Source of the DNA: Rhizodiscina lignyota
Lineage: Eukaryota > Ascomycota > Dothideomycetes > Aulographales > Rhizodiscinaceae
DNA length: 64,000 bases
Direction of reading: 5' to 3'
NCBI GenBank assembly: GCA_010015805.1
Contig: ML978124.1
Span: 868,001 to 932,000 of the forward strand
A program made the translations under genes and the position numbers. This document shows, one piece after another, positions 13,357-25,425 of the stretch. A model generated the notes under the pieces. It did no database searches and was not told the DNA's origin. It saw nothing but the letters and a program-made list of their open reading frames with translations. The first letter of the stretch is position 1. Each line of letters starts with the position of its first letter.

Positions 13357-14783
13357 ACAGTAAGGAAAACCAGACTGACTGAGTTTATTAGGAAGGGCGG
13401 GGGCCCTTTGCAGTTATGTCACTAGTTATTCAGTGCATGTCGAAAAACCACATGAGACCTAGAACTTAAATTCAATATAAGTGTTCAAATTTGCTGTCTC
13501 ATCCGAGCCGATTTTACTTCACCATAAATTTAGTTGGACCTCACCTCAAATCTTTCAGAACAACAGCCTGCCTGCAGATATTTCTTGAGGGAAGAGAGCG
13601 ACCTGCATAGTTCAAACTGCACATTTACCAACAGCGATGGTCTCCTAAGCAATCCTCAATATTAGAATCAGCAAGCAGCACTACAGATCCATCTGGTCCT
13701 GTTGGAAAACCCGCCTGAAGGCATCATTCTCTGCAGACATTCCGCAGAGCGGAATCAAAGCAATGGGCACGATGTAGACATGTGACAGCCTTGTCCAAAT
13801 CCAAACTTCGAGCAGCCTAGAGATACATATATAACCGAGGATCACTGAGCCTGTTCTATTTGGTCGTCGGAAGGGAACCACCTCACTGCTCTTCAGACAC
13901 TATATCATCAGGAGCGAATACCGTTGCTATAGCTGGAACGAACACCGTTCTGGGGCAATTTAGCTTCATTTCCCTTCAATGTTTCATCCTGCATTCCGGT
14001 CTGCCTGTGTGGAGAAGCACGAGATGGAAGCGGCCGATCCCTGCGAACATTGCCATTCTCGGCGGCTGAGGCGCTGTAAGCAGAAGTTCTGGACAAGCTC
14101 TCTTGCCTTAGCTGATCATCCGAGCTGTTAACCATACTTTTGAGCGGGGTTTGTCTCGAAGCTATAACTACATATTGGAGGTCCTCATGCACGAGGTTAT
14201 AAGACGGGTATAAGAGTTACCCCTCATCTTCGTTTTCGGAAATCCCCCTTTATCCTTGTAGCACTCCACCTCTGATCCACTTACTACGTAGTTACGGATA
14301 GCATACGAAGAGGTACAGGAGCATGAAAATGCCGCTGCATTTGCTTTCAACCTTGTCCTGCGCTCTTCTACTCCGTACTCCGTACTCACCATCTATGCTC
14401 ATCATCTCGATAAGTGTGAGATGAGGGAGGCTCGAACCTGAAGGGATCTACAATGAAACTTAAGCCAACAATGCTAATTCCTCGGCGCTGGCGAATCCCT
14501 CAACGGTGAACCCCAGACTTAGGATGCCTTACCCACCCATCGGACGCGGGGTCCCCACATATCACGTCACCTCTCCTCTTTGGAGCTGTACAACCACCAT
14601 CATTGGTATCCGCCACTGCGGAGCACTTCCATAGTCATCGGTGAAGGGCCCGTCTGCTATCAGAGGATCCCGTCTCTTGGAGATGGCCCGGATAGGTTCT
14701 TTCTCTCCGATGGCAAGGAAGGAAAAGCAAGATGAGACGTTCGACCCTGGGAGGAAGCTTACCTGCCCCTCCGCTGCTCCGTT

Positions 14784-14790
14784 TATATAA
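14784..14790 (+). promoter_or_regulatory. Probable TATA box of the alcohol oxidase gene
   Basis: TATATAA lies 125 bp upstream of the ATG at 14915, a normal distance for a fungal TATA-driven gene with a short leader. This is a sequence match only. Confidence 0.4.
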
Positions 14791-14914
14791 CTGACGAAGG
14801 AGTCCTCACATTTCTGCACACTCCTTTACACCAGGAACATTCAGGCCAATAATCTCCCCAAATCCGGAGTCATTTCCGAGGACACATCCAGTAAAGCCTG
14901 GGGCAGCTCTCACG

Positions 14915-16941
14915 ATGGCTATCTTTACAAAGCTACCAGATGATTTAAAGGAGGTAGATGTTATTGTAGCAGGAGGTAATTTATCTCTCAAGCGATCGAT
15001 GATACATATAACGAACTCCTCACTCACAAATCATCACAGGTGGCACTGCTGGTTGCGTCGTTGCCTCGCGGTTGGCCGAAGCTGACCCAAAATTGTCCAT
15101 CCTCGTCATTGAACAGGGAATGACCAACGAGGGCGTTCCTGAAGTCATCCATCCTGCTTTGTACCCGAGAAACCTGCGCCCAGACAGCAAGAACACATTA
15201 TTCTGGAAGGGAAATAAGGCACCGCAGCTTGCAGACAGGGAGCCTATCGTCCCCTCTGGTGGTATTCTCGGTGGAGGCTCTTCGATCAATTGGATGGTGT
15301 ACACGCGAGCACAAAGATCCGATTTTGACTCGTGGAAACAGCCTGGATGGTCGGCCAATGAGCTGTATCCATACTTGAAGAAAGTACGTATCGAGCTCTT
15401 CTGTCTACGTTTCACTTGTCAATATCATGATATTCGGTAACTAAGCATTGAATAGTTCGAAACCTACCACGGACGTGGTGAGAAGGAACACCACGGCGAC
15501 AGCGGCCCCATCAACATCTCCAGTGGTACATTCCGAGCAAAGCGCGCCGAGAACGACTTTATCGATGCCGCTGCTTCGCTTGGCTACCGCGAGCTGAAAG
15601 ACCTGCAAAATCTCGATGCGAATAACGCCACAGAGCGCTGGCTGCGTTACGTTGGCCCCGACGGACGACGCCAGGATGCCGCTCACAGGTACCTTCACCC
15701 GAAGTTGCAAAGCGGCCACTACCCCAACCTGCATGTCTTGGTCGAGAACCAAGTTGTCAGAATCATTGTAGATAAGAACAGCAAGCGAGCTACCGGTGTC
15801 GAGTACCGCTCCAACCCCAAGTTCCAGCCTGGCAACCGATCTGTCCACTCTGTTGCCGCTAAGAAGATGGTTGTCGTTTCGTCTGGCGCGAACGGGACAC
15901 CACTGATTCTTGAGCGATCTGGAATCGGTGACCCCAAGGTCCTCGACCGTGCCGGAGTTCCGGTCGTTGAGGCCCTGCCAGATGTTGGAAACCATTATCA
16001 GGACCATCACCTGACGTTATACGCGTACCGGACGAGCCTCAGTTCGCGTGAGACCATCAATGGCTTCAATGACGGCCGATTCAACGTCCCGGAGATGATT
16101 AAGAAGTACGATGAGCTGCTCGGCTGGAATTCCATGGATGCTTCAGGCAAGTTCAGGCCCACCGACGAGGAGGTCGAGGCTCTCGGACCTGAGTTCAAGA
16201 AAGCTTGGGAAAGAGACTTCAAGAACGCGCAGGACAGGCCGTTGATGATCATTGCCATGTATCTAGCGTAAGACGCCCATTTTCCAGTGCATCTCTTCAA
16301 CGAGCATACTGACACAGGACAGCTTCTTCGACGACCACTCTACTCTTCCAGACGACGCCGAGTACGTATCTATGGCAAACTGGACCGCATACCCCTACTC
16401 TCGTGGCTCCATCCACATCACTGGACCGGACTTGGCCGATCCCATCGACTTTGACGTCGGCTACCTGAAGGATGACAACGACATCGACGTCAAGAAGCAC
16501 ATCTGGGCGTACAAGCTGCAGCGCGAGATGTTCCGACGCATGAGCATATTCCGCGGCGAGCTAGCAGCAAGCCACCCGCGTTTCCCAAAGGGCTCAAAGG
16601 CCGCCGTCATCGAGAAAGCAGACGGCCCGCTCGGCTCGGGCAACCAGAGGCTTGAGTATACTCCTGAGGATGACAAGGCAATCGAGCAGAAGATTCGTGA
16701 GATTGTTGCGACGACTTGGCATTCGTTGGGAACCTGCAGGATCGGGGCGAGGGATAAAGGAGGCGTTACTGATGCGAGCCTGAGTGTGCATGGTATCAAG
16801 GGGCTCAAGCTTGCTGATCTGAGCGTGCCGCCGGTGAATGTGGGTGCGAATACGAACAATACGGCCTTGTTGATCGGAGAGAAGGCAGCGGATATCTTTA
16901 TCAAGGAGTTAGGACTCGACAAGAGTTCCGCCAGGCTATAG
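14915..16941 (+). CDS. Alcohol oxidase-like GMC flavoprotein with peroxisomal targeting signal
   Basis: Four exons, 14915-14975, 15040-15383, 15456-16267 and 16323-16941, encode 611 residues. The FAD-binding P-loop is split by the first intron (VDVIVAGG then GTAGCVVASRL). The GMC signature follows in GGILGGGSSINWMVYTRA, then GANGTPLILERSGIGD, and the C-terminal catalytic region has WHSLGTCRIG and VPPVNVGANTNNTALLIGE. Features such as YPRNLRPDSKN and the FETYHGRG stretch place it near fungal methanol/alcohol oxidases, which oxidise short primary alcohols to aldehydes and release hydrogen peroxide. The C-terminus SARL is a good type-1 peroxisomal signal, as in known alcohol oxidases. For the last intron the acceptor after ACAGGACAG is the one that keeps frame. 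It is tail-to-tail with the Zn2Cys6 gene. True methanol oxidases are about 660 residues, so a different alcohol is possible. Confidence 0.9.
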
Positions 16942-17237
16942 TGTATGGCGAGTTGTAGTCTGTTTTGAGTAAATAGCGGTTTTATGGAGATTTGAGTAGC
17001 CTTGCCGCCTTTCTGCAAAAGTCCATCAGGGTCATACTTCGTGCCCACCTCGGAGGCATAAGTTTGGCTCGTTCTGCAAGTTATTTGACTGCTCTAAATT
17101 CGTTTCTTTTACTTCGGTACTCATGCGACGTGCCTGTAGGTTATGGAGAAAATGAATCGGCGACGATACTGTGGTCATCGCCGTACAGCATCAACTGCCG
17201 TGCAGCCAAGAGCTTCAGATACACTCCTAATATCTCG

Positions 17238-18927
17238 TCAATATGTCATCTCGTAGAGACAGAACAGTTTGGGAGAGACACCTGCTGATTTCCATTTCTC
17301 GTCAATATGCTTCAAAGCCCTTTTGAGAGTATTCAATCTCACACGCCATTCTTCTGATCCGTCTTTCTTGAAGAGCTCGATATATCGGACACCACTCATA
17401 TACATGAATGGCAGTACGAATGGCGGGATGTCCCCGAACTTGTAATCGTACAGCTCAAAGTGTAGGAAGAGATTTTTCGCCATGTCGAATGCCATGCTGG
17501 CAGAGTCGTCCAGGACATCGAAGGAATTGATGCGAAGTTGAGTCAGGTTCTCGTCGAGCGTCTCGGCTTTGGCATACGGCGAGTAAAGAAGGACTAGAGC
17601 ATTGAAACAGATCGTGGTCTGGTAACAAATGACTGAAGAATTAGTACCCCTATTCGTCTCGAGATATCGGAGCAGTCCATGAATGGTGCGATCGAGTTGC
17701 AAGACCTCCGCTCGGCGGAATTCCGGGCTCATCTGCTTGTCCGCCAAGTGCCTGTATACTTGTCCAAGTAGATATACAGACTGTGCGACTCCAGCAAAAC
17801 GTCCAAGGCCAGTGTGAGGTGAAGATAGGCATGGTGGTTTTGGCGCGTCCCCCTTCTCCGTCAAAGTTAGCTGGATTTATGTACTTGGTCAGACAGAAAT
17901 TACCTCACTATCCCACTCCCAATCACGAAGAGGTAAGAGCGCAGATGTTCCGGGCTCAGGAAAGATCAGGGGTTGCTGTGGGTCACCGACATTGGAAATT
18001 CTGCTCCTCACTTAGTATCGAGGGACGTGGGGAAGGCCGGTTATAGCAGGTACCAACCGCTCAATGAGGTAGACGCCCCAGCACACTCTTCGCTTCTCTT
18101 CATCCTCTGCCCAATTTGGCGTCGATGATGGTGGGGCCAGACGTTCCCAATCGATTCCTAGCGCAAGTGCATATTTCACACATATGCCGACCGAGATCTG
18201 GGCTGCGGGATATATTGCATGTGCAAATTCGTAAGCAGCAATTAATAAACACGCCTGGAGCACTTCCAGCGACAAAATCCCAGCAAGCTGAACCTCAAGA
18301 AACAGCCGCAGAGCAGTGCGATACTCTGTGGTCCTTGCATCATCCTCTCCATCCGCAAAGGAGCGCGAGATCATGCTCATGCATACGCATAAAAAGGAGA
18401 CATCCAGCCGAGGAGGTAACAGAGGGTTTAGCAGTTGATTGTAAAACCTTTTCTGAGAAATGATGGGGAACCAAGGATGGTGCAGCTTGAAATACTGAGC
18501 AGCAATACTTTGATTCACTCTCGTGCTCTCAAGACTTTCAGCTGTGTAATACGGGGCACTCAGGGCATGACCTGTGACATCGAAGTGGGTTCGCTTGCAA
18601 ACCTCCGAGTCCAAGAAACGTAGCGTTACGCTGTGATTACGGCGACCAGTGTGATATAGACCCACAGGCGCAATAGCGGGCTGCAGACGGGCCTCGTCCG
18701 TGGGCGGTGGAGAGACCAACTCGCCATACGCACAATCTTGCTTCTGTCTAGAATTTGATGAGCATTGAGTGGTGCAATGCAGCAGTGGAGATTTGGACTC
18801 ATGCCTACATGCTACAAGAAGAGCATTGAGGCAGCTCTCTATTACATCGAATCTTGCGCTTGTAACATCGTCTACATGCCCGGCGTGAAAGAGAAGGTTT
18901 TCTAGGCGACTCCTGAGAATCCTCCAT
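17238..18927 (-). CDS. Zn2Cys6 fungal transcription factor
   Basis: The best model has exons 18809-18927, 18058-18747, 17904-18000 and 17238-17855, about 507 residues. The zinc cluster at residues 17-44 reads CRRCYKRKIRC, NRELPQCSSC and SIQKQDC, giving CX2CX6CX5CX2CX6C; the last cysteine is only gained by splicing exon 1 to exon 2. A fungal_trans middle-homology region follows, with YFKLHHPWFPIISQKRFY and later ISVGICVKYALALGI. The second intron uses a GTTGGT donor with a TACTAAG branch site. The third intron could be 33 nt or, more likely, 48 nt with a CTAAC branch site, which moves the exon 4 start from 17870 to 17855. Such proteins bind CGG triplets in the nucleus. It is divergent from the Gal80-like gene and faces a cluster of CGG boxes. 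Confidence 0.87.
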
Positions 18928-19045
18928 GCTACAGAATGAATAGGTTGTAGATATATGAGCGTTATAAAATGAAAAGGAAAGCAAAATCAATTGTCAGGGC
19001 GATTCTTTTGAGGTTGCGCCTCTGCTGGAGGATTGGAGATCTTCA

Positions 19046-19107
19046 ACGGACAAGGAACGGATTCAACGGAAGACGGGCTGGGGACGGGCTTGGCACGGGC
19101 AGACGGA
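19046..19107. promoter_or_regulatory. Cluster of phased ACGG boxes
   Basis: ACGG occurs on the plus strand at 19046, 19057, 19066, 19073, 19084, 19095 and 19103. Several gaps are exactly 11 bp, about one helical turn, and three copies extend to ACGGGC. CGG is the core half-site of Zn2Cys6 regulators. The cluster lies about 120-180 bp upstream of the regulator's ATG and about 360 bp upstream of the Gal80-like ATG. Confidence 0.5.
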
Positions 19108-19119
19108 CATTCTCCGTCT
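19101..19119. promoter_or_regulatory. Perfect inverted repeat with CGG-N7-CCG spacing
   Basis: AGACGGA at 19101-19107 and TCCGTCT at 19113-19119 are exact inverted repeats around the spacer CATTC. This sets two CGG half-sites in everted-to-inverted geometry with 7 nt between them, the form bound by dimers of Gal4-class proteins. It sits between a divergent Zn2Cys6 gene and a Gal80-like gene. Confidence 0.55.
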
Positions 19120-19462
19120 GAGCGGCCTTGGCGGGCATTAGCGCAGTTTTCATCCATTGGCTCCCTTTTCTTCCTCCCTTCTCTCCTTCGATAGATCCTC
19201 TTTCTTCATAATTCACGGTCAATCGGTGCTCCGTCCCTGTACAACGTTCCACTTCTCCTTATGAGCCTGCATACTGCGATACTCTCGGCTCAGTTACAAA
19301 GGTGGAGTAAAGTAGAGTATTCCGCCGTTTTTTGCTCTCTGGTCCGTCACAATTTTGTATTTATTCAGAGCAAAAGATTTCTAGATGTCGCTTTTCGTAC
19401 ATACCAGTCTTCTGCTTTCTTTTAAACTATTTCTCTTGACGATTTGCTAGAAATCAAGAGCT

Positions 19463-20669
19463 ATGGTAATTCGTCTCGGTATAATCGGCCTCTCGGCCTC
19501 TGATGAGGCCTGGACTTCTGGTACACATGCAGTGCCTCTTCTGCAAGAGCCACTGTCTTCCAAGTACAAGATAACAGCCATCTCAACGAGTTCGAAGGAG
19601 ACAGCGTTGGCATCAGCAAAACGCTGGGGCATTCCTCCGGAGAAAGCATACACCAGCGCCGAGCAGATCGCGGCAGATCCGGATGTCGATATGGTAGTGG
19701 TTGGAGTAAAGCTGCCGATGCACAGAGATCTCACATTGCCAGCTCTGAATGCAGGGAAGGACGTGTTTGTGGAGTGGCCGTTGGCTACGAATCTGCAGCA
19801 AGTCAAGGAGTTGCAGGAGGCGGCGACAAAGAGTGGTGTGAGGACGGTCATAGGATTGCAAGCTCGGGCTTCTCCAGCTATCCTCAAGGTCGGTCCAAAG
19901 TGAGCTTTAACATGCAGGACCCTCTGGAATAACAGCATATGCAGGCCAAGGAGATTATTGACTCTGGGAAGCTGGGAAAGATTGTCGCTACGACGGTGAA
20001 TGGTTGGGACAACTTTTTGCTGTACCTGCCACCCCGCCATGACTATGAGCACGATAAGACAACCCGTTAGTCTCAGATGGAACTTGTCAAAGGAACTGGT
20101 ATCTGACAGAATTGTTAGGCGCGAATATCTCCAACATAACATCCGGCCATGTCCTTGACGCGTTGTGCTTCCTCCTCGGCGAGTTCAAGAGCGTCAACGC
20201 CACCATGGCAACCAACTTTCCCGAGATTACCACACCAAATCACTCTGGACCAGTCGCTCGTGATGCACCCGACGCCTTCTTGGTCCATGGTACTCTGCTC
20301 AGTGGAGCGGTTGTTAGCTTCAGCATGGTCTTGACAACTCCCGACAGCCCATCGTCATTCACTTGGACTATTACTGGCTCTAAGGGTGCGTTGAAATTCG
20401 AGGGATTGAACATCAATATTCAGATGCTGTCTCCCAAGCTGTATCTCTATGCTGGAGGGCCGAGCAAGAGTGGTACAGCTGGTTGGGAGGAAGTGCCAGT
20501 GGAGGAGTCGAAATACTATGGACAGGTGGATCATTTGTACTCTGTCATGGCGAATGGAGAGAAGGTCCCTGGTACTATCGTGGACTTTGACGGAGCGGCG
20601 CTGAGGCACAGTATGCTGGAGGCGTGTCTTGAGAGTGCGATAGATGGTACGAGAAAGAACTATCTGTGA
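19463..20669 (+). CDS. Gal80-like Gfo/Idh/MocA oxidoreductase
   Basis: Three exons, 19463-19888, 19945-20065 and 20110-20669, encode 368 residues. The N-terminal Rossmann fold starts MVIRLGIIGLSASDEAW and continues through DVDMVVVGVKLPMHRDL and KDVFVEWPLATN, where WPLA replaces the EKP of catalytic dehydrogenases, as in Gal80. The C-terminal domain carries SGHVLDALCFLLGEFKSV, like the corresponding helix in Gal80 relatives. In yeasts Gal80 binds NAD(P) and masks the activation domain of Gal4; in filamentous fungi members are often uncharacterised oxidoreductases or co-regulators. It is divergent from the Zn2Cys6 gene across 535 bp. For intron 2 the acceptor at 20109 is preferred over one ten bases downstream because it preserves LLGANIS. 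Function as repressor or enzyme is open. Confidence 0.85.
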
Positions 20670-20957
20670 GACTTGTCAGGTTGTAGACTCGACTTGTTAA
20701 GATTTAGAAAATGAAATGGAATGAAATAATTTTTACAAGTTTTGCACTTTGATGAAAGTCGACATTATAGCGAGTGCCAGCTTTTCGGCCCTTGAGACTT
20801 GTGGCGGAATTTCCCGCAGAACGTTCACCTCGCCCGGAAGCAACCTTTTCAACACCAAAGCTCTCGCCTCCTCGTCAATTGAACAGCTTCCTGCCGCCGC
20901 CCACCTTCGGACGATCGATCGGACCTCCCGGCCGTCCTTCCTTCACATCTGCTAGCC

Positions 20958-22718
20958 ATGGCAACGCGCAGGCTCGCCCTCAACTTGCAGCGCGGCTTGC
21001 GCAACAAGCAAGCTCTCAACTCCATCAAGCCGGCGTATAGAGGGTTCGCGACACCAGTCAGCCCAGCGACGAAGACGTCATCAACAACCCTCAACAATGG
21101 ATTCACAGTATGTAGTCATGTACTAAATGTATCAATAAGGCCTCTTGTGCTGACGGTACCGACAGATCGCAACCGAGCACTCGCCATGGTAGCTTCGACC
21201 TCCTCTAACTGTATGGCAATGACTAAACTAGGGCAATACAGGGCACAAACCTCCACAGTCGGCGTATGGATCGATGCTGGAAGTCGAGCTGAGACGGACA
21301 AGACGTATGTACCTTTGTACGAAGTATTTTGTGCTGCTAGCTGAATCGTTTTAGTAACGGCACCGCACATTTCCTCGAGCACTTGGCATTCAAGGTAGAT
21401 TTCTTGGATAACGTGAATGAACTATTCAAACTGATACGATATTGCAGGGCACATCCAAGCGAACTCAGCAGCAACTGGAGCTCGAGATCGAGAACATGGG
21501 TGGCCACCTGAATGCCTACACATCGGTAAGTCATGCTGGCGTCCCGTACATGGCGTCCAGCGTTTGTTAATGGATTTGATAGCGTGAAAATACCGTCTAC
21601 TATGCCAAGTCTTTCAACTCCGACGTGCCTGCCACCGTCGACATCCTCTCCGACATCCTCCAAAACAGCAAGCTCGAGAACTCTGCAATCGAACGCGAGC
21701 GCGATGTTATCCTTCGTGAGCAAGAAGAGGTGGATAAGCAACTGGAGGAGGTTGTATTCGATCACCTTCACGCCACTGCATTCCAGAATCAGCCACTTGG
21801 CCGTACAATTCTTGGCCCGAGGGAGAACATCGAGAGCATAGCGCGGGATGATTTGGAGGGCTACATTAAGAAGAACTATACTGCAGACCGCATGGTTCTT
21901 GTCGGTGCTGGTGGCGTCCCGCATGAACAGCTCGTTGAGCTCGCAGAAAAGTACTTTTCGAAGCTCCCGACATCCTCCGCAGTCGCAGCGCCGCAGAAGT
22001 CGAAGCCCGACTTTGTGGGCAGCGAAGTCCGCATTCGGGACGACACCATCCCCACTGCCAACATCGCGATCGCAGTCGAAGGTGTCAGCTGGAAGTCGCC
22101 AGACTACTTCACTGCGCTCGTTACACAAGCTATTGTCGGCAACTGGGACCGTACGATGGGTAACGCGCCCTATCTGGGCAGCAAGCTCAGCACCTTTGTG
22201 TACCAAAACCAGCTCGCAAATAGCTACATGAGCTTCTCAACGAGCTATTCCGACACCGGGTAAGTTCTAGCTGACATGGGCATAGCACCAAGTCGATATG
22301 AAATTTGCATGCTAATTGTGCACTTAGTCTCTGGGGTATCTACCTAGTAACTGACAACGTCACTCGCGTCGATGACCTTGTCCACTTCGCCCTCCGCGAA
22401 TGGTCGCGCCTCTCCTACAACGTTGGTGAAGCTGAGGTCGAGCGCGCCAAGGCTCAACTTAAGGCCTCCCTCCTCCTGTCTCTCGACGGCACAACGGCAG
22501 TCGCAGAAGATATCGGCCGCCAGATCATCACCACCGGAAGGAGGCTGAACCCAGAAGAGGTTGAGAGAGTAGTTGGAGCCATCACGGCAAAGGACGTGCA
22601 GAACTTCGCGAGGACTTATCTTTGGGACAGGGATATCGCAATTAGTGCGGTTGGCCAGATTGAGGCATTGCTCGACTACAACAGGGTCAGAAATGACATG
22701 AGCAGGTATTCGTCGTAA
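20958..22718 (+). CDS. Mitochondrial processing peptidase beta subunit
   Basis: Seven exons, 20958-21107, 21166-21188, 21242-21304, 21355-21394, 21448-21525, 21583-22259 and 22328-22718, keep phase and encode 473 residues, the normal length. A basic amphipathic presequence (ATRRLALNLQRGL...YRGFATP) targets the matrix. The M16 inverted zinc motif HFLEH is split from its upstream context by introns, and the distal zinc glutamate lies in ERERDVILREQEEVDKQLEE. FLEHLAFKGTSKR and NMGGHLNAYTSRENTVYYAK are diagnostic of the catalytic beta subunit (MAS1/PEP). With the alpha subunit it cleaves presequences from imported proteins. The first introns are dense, with exons of 23 to 78 nt near the 5' end, which is common for this gene in Pezizomycotina. 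Confidence 0.95.
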
Positions 22719-23177
22719 TGTGAATTTCTCCTCGTTGAAAGAAGGCGTGGTGCTTTGTCAAAAATATTTCCTTTTGTCGGATTGGCAATAGAAGCGAAAG
22801 TAGCAGAAGCAGGGGACGACTTGTACTCTTAGTCACATCACAACTGTAGATATCGAACTCATCTGATCTCAAAACGAATGTTTATTTTGTCATTTCATAT
22901 TTGTTATTGTCTCGCGAACGTTAAAGCTCGCAAGCCTTCCATCGCCGTGATTCATCATGTATCATCTGTTCTCGCTCCCGCGATCTCCCTCCCCTCTACA
23001 CACGGCACAAGGGCACAAGTTTGCAACTGGATTTCGCCGTCGCCACTGCCGCAGCCAAGAAAAGTCTAATTCGTCTTCTTCATCGCCTTCAACATCGGCA
23101 TAGGTCGGAGCCCAGAGAGGATGCAGCAACGAGTGAGCTTCCTCGCGCCAGCTGGGTTGGGGAGGGGGCGTAGCGAT
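22719..23177. other. Intergenic region between two convergent genes
   Basis: This is the shared 3' flank of the peptidase and the dienelactone hydrolase genes. I see no gene or clear structure in it. Confidence 0.4.
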
Positions 23178-24094
23178 TCATAGGTGTTCGTGCAGGAATG
23201 AGAGGATCGTTGCGTAGCCTTTTTCGTAGTCGGCACGCATCTTTGAGGAGCTGAGGTCGGTGCGGGATGTCATCCAGCCCTGGAAAATCAGATTGTTAGC
23301 ATTGACATTGTTCATCTCCGTCAACAAATGGCGCTGCGAGATATGGAGGCTCGTGAATATAAACTCACATGAGGCGCGTCCTTATAGGTGTCAGTGAATT
23401 TTGGCACCTGGAGTGCTTCATCAAACGCCTTGACTACAGCAGCATCCTCGTCCTGGCTCGCCAGCATGCACATTGGAATGGTAACTTTTGGCGCGTCCTC
23501 GCTGTCCAGGCCACTGGGATGCAACTGCACTGCGACATTGAACTTGCTGTCGGCCATGGAGGTCAAGACCGCAATCTTCGCGCCCCAGCAATAACCAATG
23601 ACCCCGAACTTCTCAAACTGGCCAAACTCGCCGCTTCCAATTTTCTCACGCACACTAAGGAGAGCACCGATCATCTTCTGCGCGTCTGCCGGACCAGATG
23701 GTCCAAAGTACCTTCCCATTGCCGCTTGCTTCTCCGCCGTGTCTGGTGGGAACCATGCCGGGTCGGCGAGATTGCCGGCGAGGAAGTCGGGCATAAAGAC
23801 CCGCGCGGTATGATCAGGATGAAGAGTGTGCGTGTTGGAGATAATGTCTGCGCCTTGGAGAATCTGAGGGGAGAATCCAAAGACGTCGTAGATAAGGATG
23901 AGGGCGGTCTTCGCCGTGGTGGACCCAGTGACATCTTAATGCAGGGTTAGTGAATATGCAGAAAATCATGAGTTCGAATGAAAGGAAGTACAAGTCTTGA
24001 TGCCGGCAATATCGACATATTCCCCCTTTTTAGTGTACTCGGCCTTGGCTGGAGGAATGGTACAGCATGCCTCGCTATGAGTCTGGGCTGCCAT
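23178..24094 (-). CDS. Dienelactone hydrolase family protein
   Basis: Three exons, 23992-24094, 23369-23934 and 23178-23279, encode 256 residues. The opening MAAQTHSEACCTIPPAKAEY is typical of fungal members. The nucleophile is the cysteine of IGYCWGAKIA, the acid lies in ASQDEDA and the histidine in DAPHGWMTSRTD, which is assembled across the second intron. The family hydrolyses dienelactones in ring-cleavage pathways, and yeast AIM2 belongs to it, but many fungal members have no known substrate. No targeting signal is evident, so a cytosolic location is likely. Confidence 0.93.
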
Positions 24095-25425
24095 ATCTGA
24101 TACAGTAGACGCTAAAAGCAATATGTACTCGACGGGGGAATCTTGACAAATTTCGTTCGGGGTAATTGATCAGCGAGAGTGAAACCTGGCTCCGGGTTTT
24201 CCGGTAAGAGCAAATGCTGATGAAGAGCTGAATGAAATCGAAGTTGAGATGGTTTACTTATACCTCCTGGACAGTCACACAATTCAAGAACGAGATGCCA
24301 AGAGATGAAAGTCAAGATACAGAACACCAAAGGCCGCTCACAATCTCGATGCCATCAACCTAGTAGTGGCAACTATCCAGCTCGAATTATTTGCCCCTGG
24401 GGAGAGGCGGCTGCAGCACTGGAGCAGCCACTCGCGGCGAGCCTCAAGTCAACGTAACGCATTGAGGCCTTACATAACTGACGTATGGATCCTGATTCAG
24501 CCATACATAGCTATTCTTGGCTGCAGTGGCAGCGGCAGTCTCGTATGTAGGCTGTATACCAGCCTGAGGGCAGAGTGAAGGCCAGTGTGGCTTGAATATG
24601 CTTACGAGACGTCGGTGCGGAGATTATGTCACCACGAACAGCCACCTAGACCCGCTTTTCGGCTCTTCGTCTTTCCGCATCGAGCGATTACCGACTCTTC
24701 ACCACCACGAACTTTCGATATCATTCGCAAACGGCGGCATCCAGAGCGACTTCAGGCCTGTTTGAAAGCAGGAAACCATTGCAGAAAACAGAATATACTC
24801 TATTCGACAGTGAAATTGGGAATTGACGTTCAGTAAACAAGAAGCATTTTATCTCCGCGACTCGCGTCCGAGCCTTCTCCAGGCTTCGAGGAGTGTCGAT
24901 CGTCGTTGTGATATCGATCCTATCGTCGTGTTCACAATGCACTCAACTCAGGCTTTTGAGACTCTAGAAGCATATTAACCCGCCACCTGTCGGATCAATG
25001 GGGACCTGGCGGAGCTGAACAGGGCTCAATTGAATCCAACACGCGAGGCGCACTCGTATGGTGCAGCAAGACCTAGTTGTTCTCGGAAAGGCCTCTCTCG
25101 ATACATACCGCAATGGACAGATAGTGCAGCTCGCTTCAAGTGTCATTTCGAGTAGTTGTAATCATCGAGGGTGGATTACGTAGAATGCTCCAACTCTTAC
25201 TGACGTGGAATAGTAACAGTTGCGATAGAGTTGCGGAGGTCTCCGCTCCGTCACGCTGACAACCAATCTCCAATTCATCCTGTGTATTCACATCTCGCCA
25301 CTTTACTCTCAGCTTTGGGTAAACCGATACGACCCTGACTGATAACCAACGTCGACGCGTCCAGTAGGGACAATTTGGAACGATCGGGCTGTCCTGCGTT
25401 GACGTCTGCAGTCTGGAGGCAGCCG
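24095..25425. other. Intergenic region, about 1.3 kb
   Basis: No gene is supported. The short open frames are unrelated to known families and change frame without splice signals. The left end should contain the promoter of the dienelactone hydrolase gene. Confidence 0.4.

Larger units (their letters stand above)
12678..14914. other. Intergenic region, about 2.2 kb
   Basis: No gene is supported. The part between 13030 and 13560 is AT-rich and contains two strong hairpins listed separately. A short tandem of ACTCCGT units occurs near 14376-14390. The last 500 bp must contain the promoter of the alcohol oxidase gene. Confidence 0.4.

Noticed and set aside
13322-13360. B-box-like GTTCGATTC in the hairpin
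   Set aside because: The flanking sequence forms a simple hairpin; no cloverleaf or A box is present.
14424-14508. Possible minus-strand tRNA with GAGGGA/TCCCTC ends and GGTTCGAGCC
   Set aside because: The ends pair and a B-box-like string is present, but the T stem does not pair and no D arm or anticodon arm can be drawn.
19043-19252. Minus-strand frame over the ACGG array
   Set aside because: It encodes only a low-complexity Pro/Ser stretch produced by the repeats, and lies upstream of the activator's ATG.
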